Source: Alphaproteobacteria bacterium (GTDB lineage: Bacteria > Planctomycetota > Phycisphaerae > UBA1845). Taken from it: DNA of 64,000 nt. The notes beneath the pieces were generated by a model that saw only the letters and a program-made list of their open reading frames with translations, did not search any database and was not told where the DNA came from. The stretch lies in assembly GCA_028285105.1 (NCBI GenBank), contig JANQQE010000001.1, positions 62,001-126,000 on the forward strand. The letters run 5' to 3'. Made by a program: the position numbers and the translations under genes. Numbering within the stretch: the stretch's first letter is position 1; each line of letters starts with the position of its first letter. Below are positions 26,815 through 36,224 of this stretch, one piece after another.

Positions 26815-28131
26815 TCAGTCTTTGTATGCGAACGTCTTGAGAAGTATGATCGCGTGCATCTGATGCTGGGCGACATCAATGCGTAGCCAAGGATCTTTCT
26901 TGCTGTTCATCACGCCACCAACTGACAACGGATCGATTGTGGTGTTACTGGATAGGAACCGGTTCTTATGCTGGAGTGGCCCGCCAACTTGCCAACTGGT
27001 TAGTTTATACATCGCTTTGTCAAGCACAGCGCCAATTCGGTTCATGGCCTCTTTGTTATTACTCTTGCGAGCGAGTTCCCATGCAACCGCCAAGCCTTCT
27101 TGAGCGTATGCGGTGTTCTTTGTGCGCTTAAGCGTCTTGTGTACGTCGATCATCCATTCTGCCAATTCAATAGTACGCTTGGAAAATCGATCACCCTTGC
27201 CCCAGCCAGCCTCATGGATCTCATAGAATGCCATCGAACCCCACTGATAAAACCCTTTGGTCGTATTGCTGTCTCGATCCTTCTTTCTTGGTTGAGTCAC
27301 ACGTTCGACGTACATGCGGTCAGCCGACTCAAGAATCATGGGTTTGTATTGCGTCCGCCCCAAATACTTTGCAGCTTTGGCCAAGGCAAGCAGCGCTTCG
27401 CCGTCCGAATAAGGCGAGGGTTTACCCTTGCCTTTTCCAGATTGAAGGTCGTACTTCCCATGAAATAATCCGTCGTCACGGCGGAGTGAAATCAAGAACG
27501 ACAAATAGGCATCCAGGTCTCGTTCATATTTGGGACGGTCGGCCATCGTGGTCTCAGTGCGTAGAAACTCGATTAGTGCCAGAGACGTCAGCGCAATCGT
27601 CCCCGTTTTTCCTACAGTTTTCTTAGGATAGATGATAAAGCGAGAGTTTGGGTCGATCAATTTGGAGTGTCGCTCAAAGAACGCGAATCCTCGAATCAAA
27701 GCCTGCCGCGATTCTTCAGTCGGATTATCGCGGTGGACCAGCGAAAGCCCCCAAAGAGCGCCAGCCTGACGAACCGCATTGTCCGCCGTAGCAAACTCTT
27801 GGTCCACGAAGTTGTAGCTGTAGTTGAAGTTGCCTTCAGGCTTCTGATGATTTAGCAAAAACTGCCTGCCGATCGATAGGGAATCGTCAAGAATGGCTCG
27901 TGTGAGCTTGCGATCATATTTCTTGCGAGCGTCTTGTTGTACTTCTGCCTTGGGAGGCCCCGCCTCTTGATTTTCCTTATTGGGGGCTCTTGACATTGGA
28001 ATCTGCGGTTTCGGGATTTCTGGCGCTGTGGTCTGCCGATGGGTCGGACTCCGGCCAAGTGAGGCCGTCGCGAACATGGCCATCAAAACAGCGTGCCCAA
28101 TCAAATGTCGATTATCTATTCTTCGACTCAT
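26815..28131 (-). CDS. Exported alpha/alpha-toroid protein
   Basis: Start at ATG 28131 (438 residues), 41 nt after the upstream gene; the longer frame overlaps that gene. Residues 1-30 look like a signal peptide or anchor (LIGHAVLMAMFATASLG), followed by a Pro/Lys-rich linker. From ~residue 75 the protein is helical with repeated elements of an alpha/alpha toroid: QFLLNHQKPEGNFNYSY, VRQAGALWGLSLVHRDN, GKTGTIALTSLALIEFL, SDGEALLALAKAAKYLG, QWGSMAFYEIHEAGWG. This is the fold of terpene cyclases, glucuronyl epimerases and several lyases, but catalytic residues cannot be named. Its toroid is clearly related to the C-terminal half of the neighbouring gene product (shared Q-x-x-x-G-x-(F/Y)-x-Y-x-Y and VR-x-AGA). 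The pair is probably one operon and may act on the same substrate. Confidence 0.7.
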   Translation of the reverse strand: MSRRIDNRHLIGHAVLMAMFATASLGRSPTHRQTTAPEIPKPQIPMSRAPNKENQEAGPPKAEVQQDARKKYDRKLTRAILDDSLSIGRQFLLNHQKPEGNFNYSYNFVDQEFATADNAVRQAGALWGLSLVHRDNPTEESRQALIRGFAFFERHSKLIDPNSRFIIYPKKTVGKTGTIALTSLALIEFLRTETTMADRPKYERDLDAYLSFLISLRRDDGLFHGKYDLQSGKGKGKPSPYSDGEALLALAKAAKYLGRTQYKPMILESADRMYVERVTQPRKKDRDSNTTKGFYQWGSMAFYEIHEAGWGKGDRFSKRTIELAEWMIDVHKTLKRTKNTAYAQEGLAVAWELARKSNNKEAMNRIGAVLDKAMYKLTSWQVGGPLQHKNRFLSSNTTIDPLSVGGVMNSKKDPWLRIDVAQHQMHAIILLKTFAYKD

Positions 28132-28172
28132 TAGCAATGTTGTTCTCCCCAATAATTTGGCAGGCTCTTGTA

Positions 28173-30047
28173 TCACTTGGCTAAGCGCTCCCAGTTCTCC
28201 AATGCACTGATCCAACAGGTAATCGCGTGTTGATCGAAATCGTTTCGCATCTGAAACGAAGTGAGACTCTGGGTCAACCCGCCAACAACTCGACTTGGAT
28301 TGGCTAACCAAAACGCTTCACAATCTTTCACTTGTAATCGCTGCAGGAATTCCAGTCCCAGCACCGCGGACCGCTTATACAGACTTGCGCGATGTTCGTC
28401 CTTTAGTTCTGTGGCTAGGTTGTATCCGCAGATTACCGCTTCCGTGTAAGTGGCAGTGGAAATAGTCGGAGACGCACCGATTGGATACCCCCCCATGCAA
28501 TCACGCGGTTGTAAATTCGAATCCGAGTTCTGAAAGCGGACAAGCCAGTCGACCATTGAGAATACAAAGTCTGAGTATTCGGAGCGGGGCTTGAGTGAAT
28601 GGAATCGTCGCCACGCATCTACCTGCCAGAGTACAAATCCCCTGTCGGGTTTTCTTTGGAATTGAGAACGATAGTACGGAAATGCCCGCTCAATGGATTG
28701 GATGACTCTCGCATCTTGGGTTCTGGCTGCGTTGAGACTCAATGCCAATAGGGCCTCGCCGGGATAGTAATTTTCACCACCCGCGAGATCTCGGTCAAGT
28801 GCAAAGCCCGCGAAATGGCCGTCCTCGCATTGCATTGAGAGAATACCATCAATAAGACCTCTTCGCTCAGTTTCGTACTTATTGTGATGGATCGGTTGTT
28901 CAAGGGCCAAAAGCAAGAGAGCGCTCGCGCCGAGCTTGCCTTTTCCGCCTTGAGTGTCAAGAACATACAATCCGGAATGGGGTGATGGCATGGGTCGAGT
29001 TGCGGTAAGTAGATACTCGATCGCCAATCTGCTACTTCGAACCAGACATGCTTGCTCGCTTAATTCCGGACAACAAGACACTCGTGAAATCGCATAAGCA
29101 GCGCCAGCCATTCTAACCATATTAAACTTGCTTTGCGAAAACTGATCAGCGATGGGATCATACGAATAACAGTAGCTTCCGTCTGTCCGTTGCCAACCAA
29201 TGAGATGGTTGGCCGCGCTGCTTATTGAATCGATGAGAGATTCAGAGTCCAACGGGATTTGTTTGCGCACTCTGTAACGCGACAACTCGATGATTTCATC
29301 CGTGATCTCATGTGGCGATTGTATATAGTGACAATACGGAGTACGGTATACCTCAGCCGCCGGTGCCCGCCACGCACCTTGCTTTAAGTTCATCCGCTTA
29401 CAGAGTGAATCCAGCAAGCTGGCACGATTGGTAATTTTTTGTGTCAAGGGTTGCCAGGGCATGTTCTCAATCTCAGTGGAGCCGACGCGAAGGCGAATCG
29501 AATCCACCCCGAGTGTAAACCCCAATCGATCATCGACCACAGCTTCGCCCATGCGCTGTGTTTTGCCTGGCAAGAACAACTCGATCGTCGCCTCCGATAA
29601 CTCACCGTACGTCAATGGTCCGCCGAACCGCACGTCACGGGCTGCATTTGCAGTGGCGATTCGGACCGCGTCCGAGAAATTGTCACTGGATTGAATATCC
29701 CAACCACGGCGTTTTCCGCCTACGATCAGGCTTACGCAAGCGCCTTTGAATTGCTCCTCACAATCGGATCGGGAACTCCCGGGTTCGAACGGTAATTCGC
29801 CGAGTGTAGATATTTCACCAAATGCGCGCCGCAATTCTGTGCGGGCCGCGCAAAACAATGCAGTTATCTTAACTGGGGCCTGTGCAGATGGGGTCCCAGG
29901 GGTGTTTGCGCTACATTCGGCCACCGAGTATTGACAGTGCAAAAGATGGATTGAGATACCCAAGAGAAGAGCGCGGAGCGATGTGCGTTTTGGCAGACGC
30001 GATTTCCACAACCGGAATATTGGGTAATCACACATAGGCAGCATCAT
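28173..30047 (-). CDS. Exported AMMECR1-like / alpha/alpha-toroid fusion protein
   Basis: Start placed at ATG 30047 (624 residues); ATGs at 30062 and 30035 are alternatives and no strong ribosome binding site decides. A hydrophobic export segment (LRALLLGISIHLLHC) lies near residue 35. Residues ~60-240 resemble the AMMECR1 domain: GACVSLIVGG, then ATANAARDVRFGGPLTYGELSEATIEL, then GFTLGVDSIRLRV and LLDSLCKRMNLKQGAWRAPAAEVYRTP. The AMMECR1 pattern is a Gly-Cys strand, the DPRF-type loop, and the final C-x-x-aGL-x-x-x-x-W segment. Residues ~265-624 form an alpha/alpha toroid (HLIGWQRTDGSYCYSYD, MVRMAGAAYAISRV, GGKGKLGASALLLLALE, YPGEALLALSLN). The domain calls rest on pattern matching by eye. 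It lies 41 nt before its toroid paralog and diverges from a small membrane-anchored protein. Confidence 0.65.
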   Translation of the reverse strand: MMLPMCDYPIFRLWKSRLPKRTSLRALLLGISIHLLHCQYSVAECSANTPGTPSAQAPVKITALFCAARTELRRAFGEISTLGELPFEPGSSRSDCEEQFKGACVSLIVGGKRRGWDIQSSDNFSDAVRIATANAARDVRFGGPLTYGELSEATIELFLPGKTQRMGEAVVDDRLGFTLGVDSIRLRVGSTEIENMPWQPLTQKITNRASLLDSLCKRMNLKQGAWRAPAAEVYRTPYCHYIQSPHEITDEIIELSRYRVRKQIPLDSESLIDSISSAANHLIGWQRTDGSYCYSYDPIADQFSQSKFNMVRMAGAAYAISRVSCCPELSEQACLVRSSRLAIEYLLTATRPMPSPHSGLYVLDTQGGKGKLGASALLLLALEQPIHHNKYETERRGLIDGILSMQCEDGHFAGFALDRDLAGGENYYPGEALLALSLNAARTQDARVIQSIERAFPYYRSQFQRKPDRGFVLWQVDAWRRFHSLKPRSEYSDFVFSMVDWLVRFQNSDSNLQPRDCMGGYPIGASPTISTATYTEAVICGYNLATELKDEHRASLYKRSAVLGLEFLQRLQVKDCEAFWLANPSRVVGGLTQSLTSFQMRNDFDQHAITCWISALENWERLAK

Positions 30048-30196
30048 GTTCGCTCGCAGCATCCGAAAGTACTTAGTGGATTTCCGCGCAGCTTGACATC
30101 GAGCACAACCGACAGGAAAATCGCTGATGCGCGCATAAGTATTGTAGCTCAGTTGTGGTATCGTGCAACTTTGCACATGTATTTGGGGAGGTGATC

Positions 30197-30649
30197 GTGA
30201 AAGGAATCCGTGACCCATCTCATGAACATCCCCTTAGGCGCCCTAAGCCGGCTTCCTTGGAAATGTCTTTATCTGTTGCCATCGGAATTGGATTAGGTCT
30301 TGCCGGGGTCTTATCTCCTGTCGGACAAAGCGGTGACGAATCTCGACACTCCAAGCGAGAGCGAGTTTCTCACCGCGAAACCGGGCCCGGAGATCCTCCG
30401 AAGAGTCATCCGAATGTTGTTAACGCAAATCAGCTTGTTGACAGACAGAGAACCACCGGCGTTGTCAAGTTCATTGGTGTGCGGCCCAACACAATTCGAG
30501 TTGATACGAAATTCTGGCAAGACCTGGATAAGAATGCACGGACGGCCATGCTTTCAGCGTGGGGGGCATGGATGAAAGAGCGCACCGGCAATTCTGTATT
30601 CACGGTCGAATCAAGTACAAGTGGAAAAGTCCTCGCCATCGGCGATTGA
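30197..30649 (+). CDS. Small single-span membrane protein, unknown function
   Basis: A GTG at 30197 is preceded by a perfect GGGGAGGTGATC ribosome binding site, giving 150 residues. Residues ~20-45 are a membrane span (LSVAIGIGLGLAGVLSPVG), then a charged linker (SRHSKRERVSHRETG) and a compact C-terminal region of ~65 residues (TTGVVKFIGVRPNTIRVDTKFW, AMLSAWGAWMKERTGNSVFTVES). The ending SxTSGKVLAIGD looks like a normal protein terminus. No family is recognised. It is divergent from the AMMECR1-toroid gene with their starts about 150 nt apart, and lies at the edge of a decayed, mobile-element-containing region. Confidence 0.55.
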   Translation: MKGIRDPSHEHPLRRPKPASLEMSLSVAIGIGLGLAGVLSPVGQSGDESRHSKRERVSHRETGPGDPPKSHPNVVNANQLVDRQRTTGVVKFIGVRPNTIRVDTKFWQDLDKNARTAMLSAWGAWMKERTGNSVFTVESSTSGKVLAIGD

Positions 30650-31064
30650 GGCGCGCCATGATGATGATTCTAAGGGCGTGCAGCGACAGTTTAACCGATA
30701 TCGACAAACAAGTGATCTCAAGCATTTCAAGAATTGGGACTACGCCTTTGTGTAAGGTTCCGCAATCGGGGATCGCGACTGAATCCACGCTTGACGCGTA
30801 TCCTCTATCGCATGATTCAGATCGCCGTAGTTCGCCCAGGCGAGAGAAGAACCGATCTGCGCGCGAGTTCTGCGACGTGATCGAATAAGCAAGTAACACG
30901 AAGTCCATATTGCCACGGATAGGACAGTTTGTCTTGAGGTGATCGGTTGAGTACTTGATTCCAGCTAGTAGCCTTTTGAGCTGCTTATCCGACAAGGGCG
31001 CATTTGAAGAGACCGATGAACAACAGCCATGAGGATCCGGAAGCAGATCTCCTTAGAACCAGTT
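30650..31064. other. Gene-poor stretch beside a broken insertion sequence
   Basis: 415 nt without a supported gene. A minus-strand frame (30600-30995) begins with a protein-like stretch (KQLKRLLAGIKYSTDHLKTNC) that could be a relic, but its downstream part is unconvincing. The right end (about 31020-31064) just before the transposase stop should contain the IS terminal repeat; I could not confirm a matching partner. Confidence 0.45.
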
Positions 31065-31775
31065 TCATAGCTTCCTCAGTGTAATCATGAGGCAAGCGAC
31101 TTGTACGAATGCGAGATACATACTGGGATAACGCTCGTATCGTACGACCAGACGGCGGAAGTTCTGCAGCCAGCCGATGGTCCGTTCGACAGTCCAGCGG
31201 CGTTTGTAACTTCGCAGCGAGCGGCCATTCTGCATCGGCTTTTTCTTGCGGTTCGATCGATGCGGACAGATCAACTCGATTCCGCGATGCTTCAATCGCC
31301 AACGCAACCAGTCGGCATCGTACGCCTTGTCCGCGATCAGGCGTCTGGGCTTGCGCCGCGGCGCACCGCCACGCTTTCTCGGAACGCTTCCGGCTTCGAG
31401 CGTGTCTTTACAGAACGTGACTTGAGTCGGCGACGCAGAAGTGATTCGTACCCCGAGAGGTACACCCGCCGAATATACCCTTTGGCCGTCTGCCACCACC
31501 ATAAGCTTCGTACCTTTTCCGCGTTTGGTTTTGCCGACGGCTGCGCCCCTTTTACTGCAGGGGTAAACGTGCCGTCTGTAAAGCACTCTTCCCAAACAAG
31601 CTGCTGGCGATCGTCCAGTTCAGCCAGCGACGCACGCCATGCATCTTCTCAGACGCCGGTATCCATCCAATCGCGAAGCCGCCGCCAACAAGTCGAAGGC
31701 GACAGGTATTTTCTGGGCAAATCTTTCCAGCGTGCGCCGCTGCGAAGCACCCATAGAATTCATTCAAAGCAATCA
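31065..31775 (-). pseudogene. IS5-family transposase, disrupted
   Basis: Read on the minus strand, the sequence encodes pieces of an IS5-family DDE transposase in more than one frame. The N-terminal piece reads ILWVLRSGARWKDLPRKYL, then WRRLRDWMDTGV, a TGA stop (probably from TGG), EDAWRASLAELDDRQQLVWEECF and TDGTFTPA. The frame then shifts and the C-terminal piece continues as KRGAAVGKTKRGKGTKLMVVADG, RRLIADKAYDADWLR, GIELICPHRSNRKKK, RRWTVERTIGWLQNFRRLVVRYER and ends LMITLRKL. At least one further stop precedes ILW. The catalytic Asp (DGTFTPA), Asp (ADKAYDAD) and Glu (VERT) are all recognisable, so loss of function comes from stops and frameshift. The 5' end abuts the RND pump fragment. The element is inactive. 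Confidence 0.8.
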
Positions 31776-32449
31776 CGTTACCGCTGGCGGTCATGTTCGC
31801 ATTCACCTGCATGCAGGCATTCAAGTTTCCAAGCAACATCATGAGGTTGGCCGGTATTGCCGTGGCAATTGGATCGATGGTCGATATGGGCATTGTCATG
31901 CTGGAGAACATCTATCAGTACCTCACCGATCATCGCGACGAATACACGCGAGTAGTGACCGACGCCGATGGCCGATCGCGCGAGGTCATCGACTTCACCA
32001 AATGCAGTCAGTACGTCGCCGAAGGGGCGACCGACGTGGGGTCCGCGATATTGTCGGCCGTAAGCACGACGGTGATCTCGTTCCTGCCCGTGTTCTTTCT
32101 TGAGGGGCGGGCAGCGAAGCTGTTTACGCCGCCCGCATGGACGAAGACTTTCTGCATGGTTGGGGCGGTCATTCTCGCGCTGACCGACGTGCTTCTCTTG
32201 GCGTCCGAGCTTCTGCGCAGCCGCCAAACCCAATGGCCGACCACTTTGAAAACTGGCATTCAGCTTGGTGGTGCATTCACTTCCGTATGGTTTATCGCAG
32301 AGCGGATTCATGCGTCATTTGCATCCTTCACCGTCGCGATTGAGCAGTATTTCGGATTGACTACTACCAGCTTCGTCTGCATGGTCGGGATGATCGTAGC
32401 GGTGATCTCGGTTTTCGTACCCGCGTCGAAATGCTCAGCACGGGCCTGA
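31772..32449 (+). pseudogene. Fragment of a CusA/CzcA-type RND efflux pump
   Basis: An internal piece of a heavy-metal RND transporter, read on the plus strand from ITLPLAVMFAFTCMQAF. It contains NIMRLAGIAVAIGSMVDMGIVMLENIYQYL (transmembrane helix 4 region with the charged proton-relay type Asp), SREVIDF, AVSTTVISFLPVFFLEGRAAKLFTPPAWTKTFCMVGAVILALT, and then diverges before a stop at 32447. A full pump has about 1040 residues; here only ~170 residues of clear homology remain, roughly from the middle of the first half. There is no start region, no periplasmic domains and no partner genes. The left end is cut at the IS5 remnant. It is a degraded relic, probably acquired by transfer and lost by decay. 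Confidence 0.75.
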
Positions 32450-32585
32450 ATGCAAGGATCGGCAGGCAGACTGAGGCCCTGCGCGCCCAATTGAACATCA
32501 ACCAACAAAACAGCCCGTTCAAATGCAAGGCATCAGAAAACCCGGTCATACTAAAACTCGTGAAACATACGGATCAGATTAGCGT

Positions 32586-35585
32586 TCAATCAGCTAGAGT
32601 CATGTCACAGCCATTAATTGGATCAGCATCGAGCCACATTTCGCAAAGTGCAGCCAAGTGTTCCTTGCATTCAATGGTTCGCTTGTGATTTGAGCCCCAT
32701 TGAGCAACCAGCAAGTCATAGGCTTCGGCTATTTCGCATTCGGCTTCGGCGAATCGGTTCATTGCCGCAAGTGTTCGTCCGTGGCCTAATAGATAACGCG
32801 CCAAATGCCGATGCCCTGTGGGTGGTACGTTTCGCCCCCGTCGCACGGCTTCCGCCCCATAAGATTCCGCTTCTTCAAATCGGCCTTGCTCACGGAGAAC
32901 TTCACCGAGTTGGCTCATTATCGGTGCCATGCGCGGATGATTTTCGTCGAACATCCGGCGACACTGTTCCAGCCCCTCCCTGAAGTATCGCTCAGCATCG
33001 TCTAGTCGCCCCATAGAGCGTAATGTCTGGCCCATGCTGACCATCGAGAGAATTGTGTTCAAATGCTCCTTTCCCAGAAGCCGAATCTTGTTGTCGAGCG
33101 CTTCGCGAATGTAGACAAGCGCTTCCTCGTGTTTGCCCGCCCGATTCAGCACTCCGCCAAGGCTGTTCATTGATGTGAGTGTATCTGCGTGGTTCTTGCC
33201 CAATGCGTTTCGTCTGCGTTCCAATGCTTCGCGGTGGCAAACCTCCGCGTCCTCTAGTCGATCCATGCTCTCGTATACATAGCCCATCGCGAAGATCGAA
33301 ATCAACGTGCTTGGGTGATCACTACCGAGAACACGGCGCCTCGCGTTCAACGTCATGCGAAACAATTGTTCGGCATCTTGATACTTTCCCAACGTTACAC
33401 ACATGAACCCCAAGTTGCTCATTGAGATCAATGTTTCTGGATGCTCACCTCCAAGCACACGCCGTCTGTGTTCAATCGCCTTGCGGTAGTACAATACGGC
33501 CTCGTCATAGTTTCCCAACATCTTGAGGGATTCCGCCAAATTATTGATCGAAGTCAGCGTGGCAGGGTGATCGTCGCCAAGAATGCGCTGTCGGCCTTCA
33601 AGCAACTCACGGAACAGCAATGCAGCGCGATCATATTTGCCCATCTCATCGGCCAGTATGCCCATTTGGTTGATAGCGCTCAATGTTTCCGGGTGTTTAT
33701 TGCCGATTAGCCGGCGACTTTTCTCCAGTGCGTCGCGACAAATTTGTTCGGCTTCTTCATATTTTCCCAATACTCTAAGCACGACACCCGTTCGTCTCAT
33801 TGAATACAGAGTGTCCAAATGGTCATCGCCGAGCGTATCGCGCCTGGTCTCAAAGGCTGATTTCTGCAATGGCAGTGCCAACGCCAGGAGACCTAAGCGT
33901 GCGTAAGAATCAGCAACGGCTTGAAGGATTGCGGCGCGAACGGTTGGCTGGTCCGCAAACTCGCGGTATACAGATACGGCTGCTCGTCGGAGCAACTCAC
34001 TATCGATGAGATTGATTGCGACATCTGTGGCGTTGACGCGAAGCAGCATTTGATCAAACTCGCCTAGTGTACGTTCCAATTCAGGCGATGAAAGATTGTC
34101 TGCTTTGAGTGATATTCGAACTCGACGGCGCAGGTCATCTATCAGGGTTATTCCCATTTGTTTACTATTGATTAAGTCCACGGTCGACGCATGAAACTCG
34201 GTAACCAGCTCTAACTCTTTCGTTCTCGCTTCGGCTTCTGCCTTTGCTTCTGACATGCGTTCCAAAGCGTCAACGGCCTCGACGCGACGCTGTTTGGCTT
34301 GGTAAAGACCGAAGCTTGTACCAACAAGTCCTAATAGCAAAGTTGCAACAAGCAAAGATGCAGCAATCACGCCGGTCTTGTTTCGCCGGACGAATTTGCG
34401 TAGCCGATATGCATTGCTCGGTGGTCCGGCCATCACGGGTTCGTTGTTTGCGTATCTTAAAATATCCGAGACCAAATCGCTGGCAGTTTGGTAACGCCGC
34501 GTCCGGTCTTTCTCCAGGCATTTCATGACGATCCAGTCCAGATCGCCTTGAAGCTGCCGTCGCAGCCTCCGCTCATCCGTTCTTGTGCTGTTGTTGGTTC
34601 GGTTACCCGCGGTACTTAATGACTGTTCGAGTCGTTTGCTCGGTTTGGGCGGATCAACGGTGCAAATAAGGCGACGAACTTCGTCGGCGGAAGCCTTTCG
34701 AATCAAATCCGCGTCGAATGGAAGCGTTCCTGTAAGTAGCTCATACAAAAGCACACCGAGCGAGTAGATATCACTGCGCGTATCGATGTCTCGAGCAGAA
34801 TTGGCTTGCTCGGGGCTCATGTACGCAGGCGTTCCAAACATTTGTCCCCGTTCGGTAACAATTGTGTGTTCGCTAAGACGATGACCGAGCGCTTTTGCGA
34901 CACCGAAGTCGATCACTTTCGGGACGAACGTCCCATTCCTATGTATCACTAGAATATTTGACCGTTTCAGGTCACGATGAATGATGCTTTTTTGATGTGC
35001 GTGCTGTACGGCTTGGCAAACCAACGTGAACAAGTCAAGGCGCGCCGTGAGTCCAAGCCGATTCTGGTCGCAGTACTCATCGATCGGTAGTCCCGCCACA
35101 AATTCCATCACAAAATAGGGTCGGCCATCCTCACTAGTGCCGGCGTCAAACACTTTTGCGATATTGGGATGCTCCATCATCGCCAGTGCTTGCCGCTCTG
35201 CTTCAAAGCGCGCAATGATGCTCTTGGTCTCCATGCCCAACTTAATCAGCTTTATGGCAACCAGTCGGCGCAATGGCTTTGTTTGTTCGGCAAGATAAAC
35301 GACGCCAAATCCGCCCTCACCCAACCGTTTCAAGATTCGATAGTGGCCGATGGCATTGATGTCACATTCTTTTTGTGGGCCTAATTCTACTGAGGCTGCG
35401 CCTTGCTCGAACCATTGAAGACCGTTGACGGCCTCCCAATACTCCTTCGCTGCTGTTGGTGTGTTCGGAACAAAAGCGTCAGGAGATGCGTTGTGGTCCT
35501 TCTTTTTTGCTTCGACGAGAGCCGCAATTGCCTTTGCGGCTTCGAGTTCGGATGCTGCGGCTTGTATATCATCATGCGTGGTCAT
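32586..35585 (-). CDS. Transmembrane Ser/Thr protein kinase with TPR array (module B)
   Basis: A 999-residue PknB-type kinase. ATG 35585 follows AAGG-TTCA and lies 6 nt after the sigma gene stop. Kinase domain residues ~80-370: GEGGFGVVY, VAIK (Lys ~112), IIHRDLKRSN (Asp 205; Arg replaces the usual Pro), DFG (Asp 226) and GTPAYMSPEQ. One membrane span (GVIAASLLVATLLLGLVGTSFGLY) lies near residue 400. A short coiled coil (Glu/Ala/Lys-rich, VEAVDALERMSEAKAEAEARTKELELV) follows, then about ten TPR-like units of ~42 residues of the LGKYEEAEQICRDALEKSRRLIGNKHPETL kind, as in kinesin-light-chain TPRs. The TPR part probably binds a protein ligand. It faces the Cys-rich exoprotein through the sigma gene. 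Confidence 0.92.
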   Translation of the reverse strand: MTTHDDIQAAASELEAAKAIAALVEAKKKDHNASPDAFVPNTPTAAKEYWEAVNGLQWFEQGAASVELGPQKECDINAIGHYRILKRLGEGGFGVVYLAEQTKPLRRLVAIKLIKLGMETKSIIARFEAERQALAMMEHPNIAKVFDAGTSEDGRPYFVMEFVAGLPIDEYCDQNRLGLTARLDLFTLVCQAVQHAHQKSIIHRDLKRSNILVIHRNGTFVPKVIDFGVAKALGHRLSEHTIVTERGQMFGTPAYMSPEQANSARDIDTRSDIYSLGVLLYELLTGTLPFDADLIRKASADEVRRLICTVDPPKPSKRLEQSLSTAGNRTNNSTRTDERRLRRQLQGDLDWIVMKCLEKDRTRRYQTASDLVSDILRYANNEPVMAGPPSNAYRLRKFVRRNKTGVIAASLLVATLLLGLVGTSFGLYQAKQRRVEAVDALERMSEAKAEAEARTKELELVTEFHASTVDLINSKQMGITLIDDLRRRVRISLKADNLSSPELERTLGEFDQMLLRVNATDVAINLIDSELLRRAAVSVYREFADQPTVRAAILQAVADSYARLGLLALALPLQKSAFETRRDTLGDDHLDTLYSMRRTGVVLRVLGKYEEAEQICRDALEKSRRLIGNKHPETLSAINQMGILADEMGKYDRAALLFRELLEGRQRILGDDHPATLTSINNLAESLKMLGNYDEAVLYYRKAIEHRRRVLGGEHPETLISMSNLGFMCVTLGKYQDAEQLFRMTLNARRRVLGSDHPSTLISIFAMGYVYESMDRLEDAEVCHREALERRRNALGKNHADTLTSMNSLGGVLNRAGKHEEALVYIREALDNKIRLLGKEHLNTILSMVSMGQTLRSMGRLDDAERYFREGLEQCRRMFDENHPRMAPIMSQLGEVLREQGRFEEAESYGAEAVRRGRNVPPTGHRHLARYLLGHGRTLAAMNRFAEAECEIAEAYDLLVAQWGSNHKRTIECKEHLAALCEMWLDADPINGCDMTLAD

Positions 35586-35591
35586 TGAACC

Positions 35592-36224
35592 TTATGTAAG
35601 CAGACGAAAATTCGTGGATGCAATTCCCCGCTTCCGAATCGCCTTATGCAGCGAGCGCAACGCACGATGAAGGGTTACATCAACGTTGTTTTGTGTTTTG
35701 CCGATCATTGCAGCCACATCTTTGCATGAATGTTCGTTAAGAATGCGGTGTACAACAACTTCGCGCTGAGCGTGACTTAGATCATCCAATAATTCTTCTA
35801 TCTTTGCCAATCGTTCACGTCGCATAACTGGCTTGCTCGGCGTCTCACAGTCAGCAAAGGCAATCGAATTCGGCGATCTTTGATGCTGATCCTCTCGGCC
35901 CGCTTTTCGTTTCTTGCGGTCAAAACGCCGTACCGCGTCTGTCATCTGATTGCGCGATATGGTTAGGATCCAGCGATCGAACCTTTCAGTATCGACGACT
36001 GTCAACATCGGTATTTTCCGCCAGGCAATCGCAAGAACATCTTGTAGGAGATCTTCGGGATCGAGTTTCGTACGGAGATGAACCGGAAACATTCGCACAA
36101 TCGCGTTCAACCAATTCCGGCGCGAGTGTTGACACATCAAACCAAATGCAACTTTGTCACCAGTTTTCGCTCTTTCAAGAAGCTCGTCGCGTTTCGAATT
36201 TCCTTGTACATTGCAGTGCTTCAT
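35592..36224 (-). CDS. ECF RNA polymerase sigma factor (module B)
   Basis: Taken from ATG 36224 (210 residues); the frame stays open to a GTG at 36371 but the first 49 codons show no sigma homology. Region 2: LCQHSRRNW-type helix, DPEDLLQDVLAIAWRKI, FDRWILTISRNQMTDAVRRFDRKKRKAGR. Region 4: LSHAQREVVVHRILNEHSCKDVAAMIGKTQNNVDVTLHRALRSLHKAI. It is a planctomycete-type ECF factor different from the three other sigma genes in this window, which share a RVGHTLxxTxLVHEA or similar motif absent here. It is followed after 6 nt by its partner kinase gene and diverges from the 1901-residue exoprotein gene. Confidence 0.88.
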   Translation of the reverse strand: MKHCNVQGNSKRDELLERAKTGDKVAFGLMCQHSRRNWLNAIVRMFPVHLRTKLDPEDLLQDVLAIAWRKIPMLTVVDTERFDRWILTISRNQMTDAVRRFDRKKRKAGREDQHQRSPNSIAFADCETPSKPVMRRERLAKIEELLDDLSHAQREVVVHRILNEHSCKDVAAMIGKTQNNVDVTLHRALRSLHKAIRKRGIASTNFRLLT

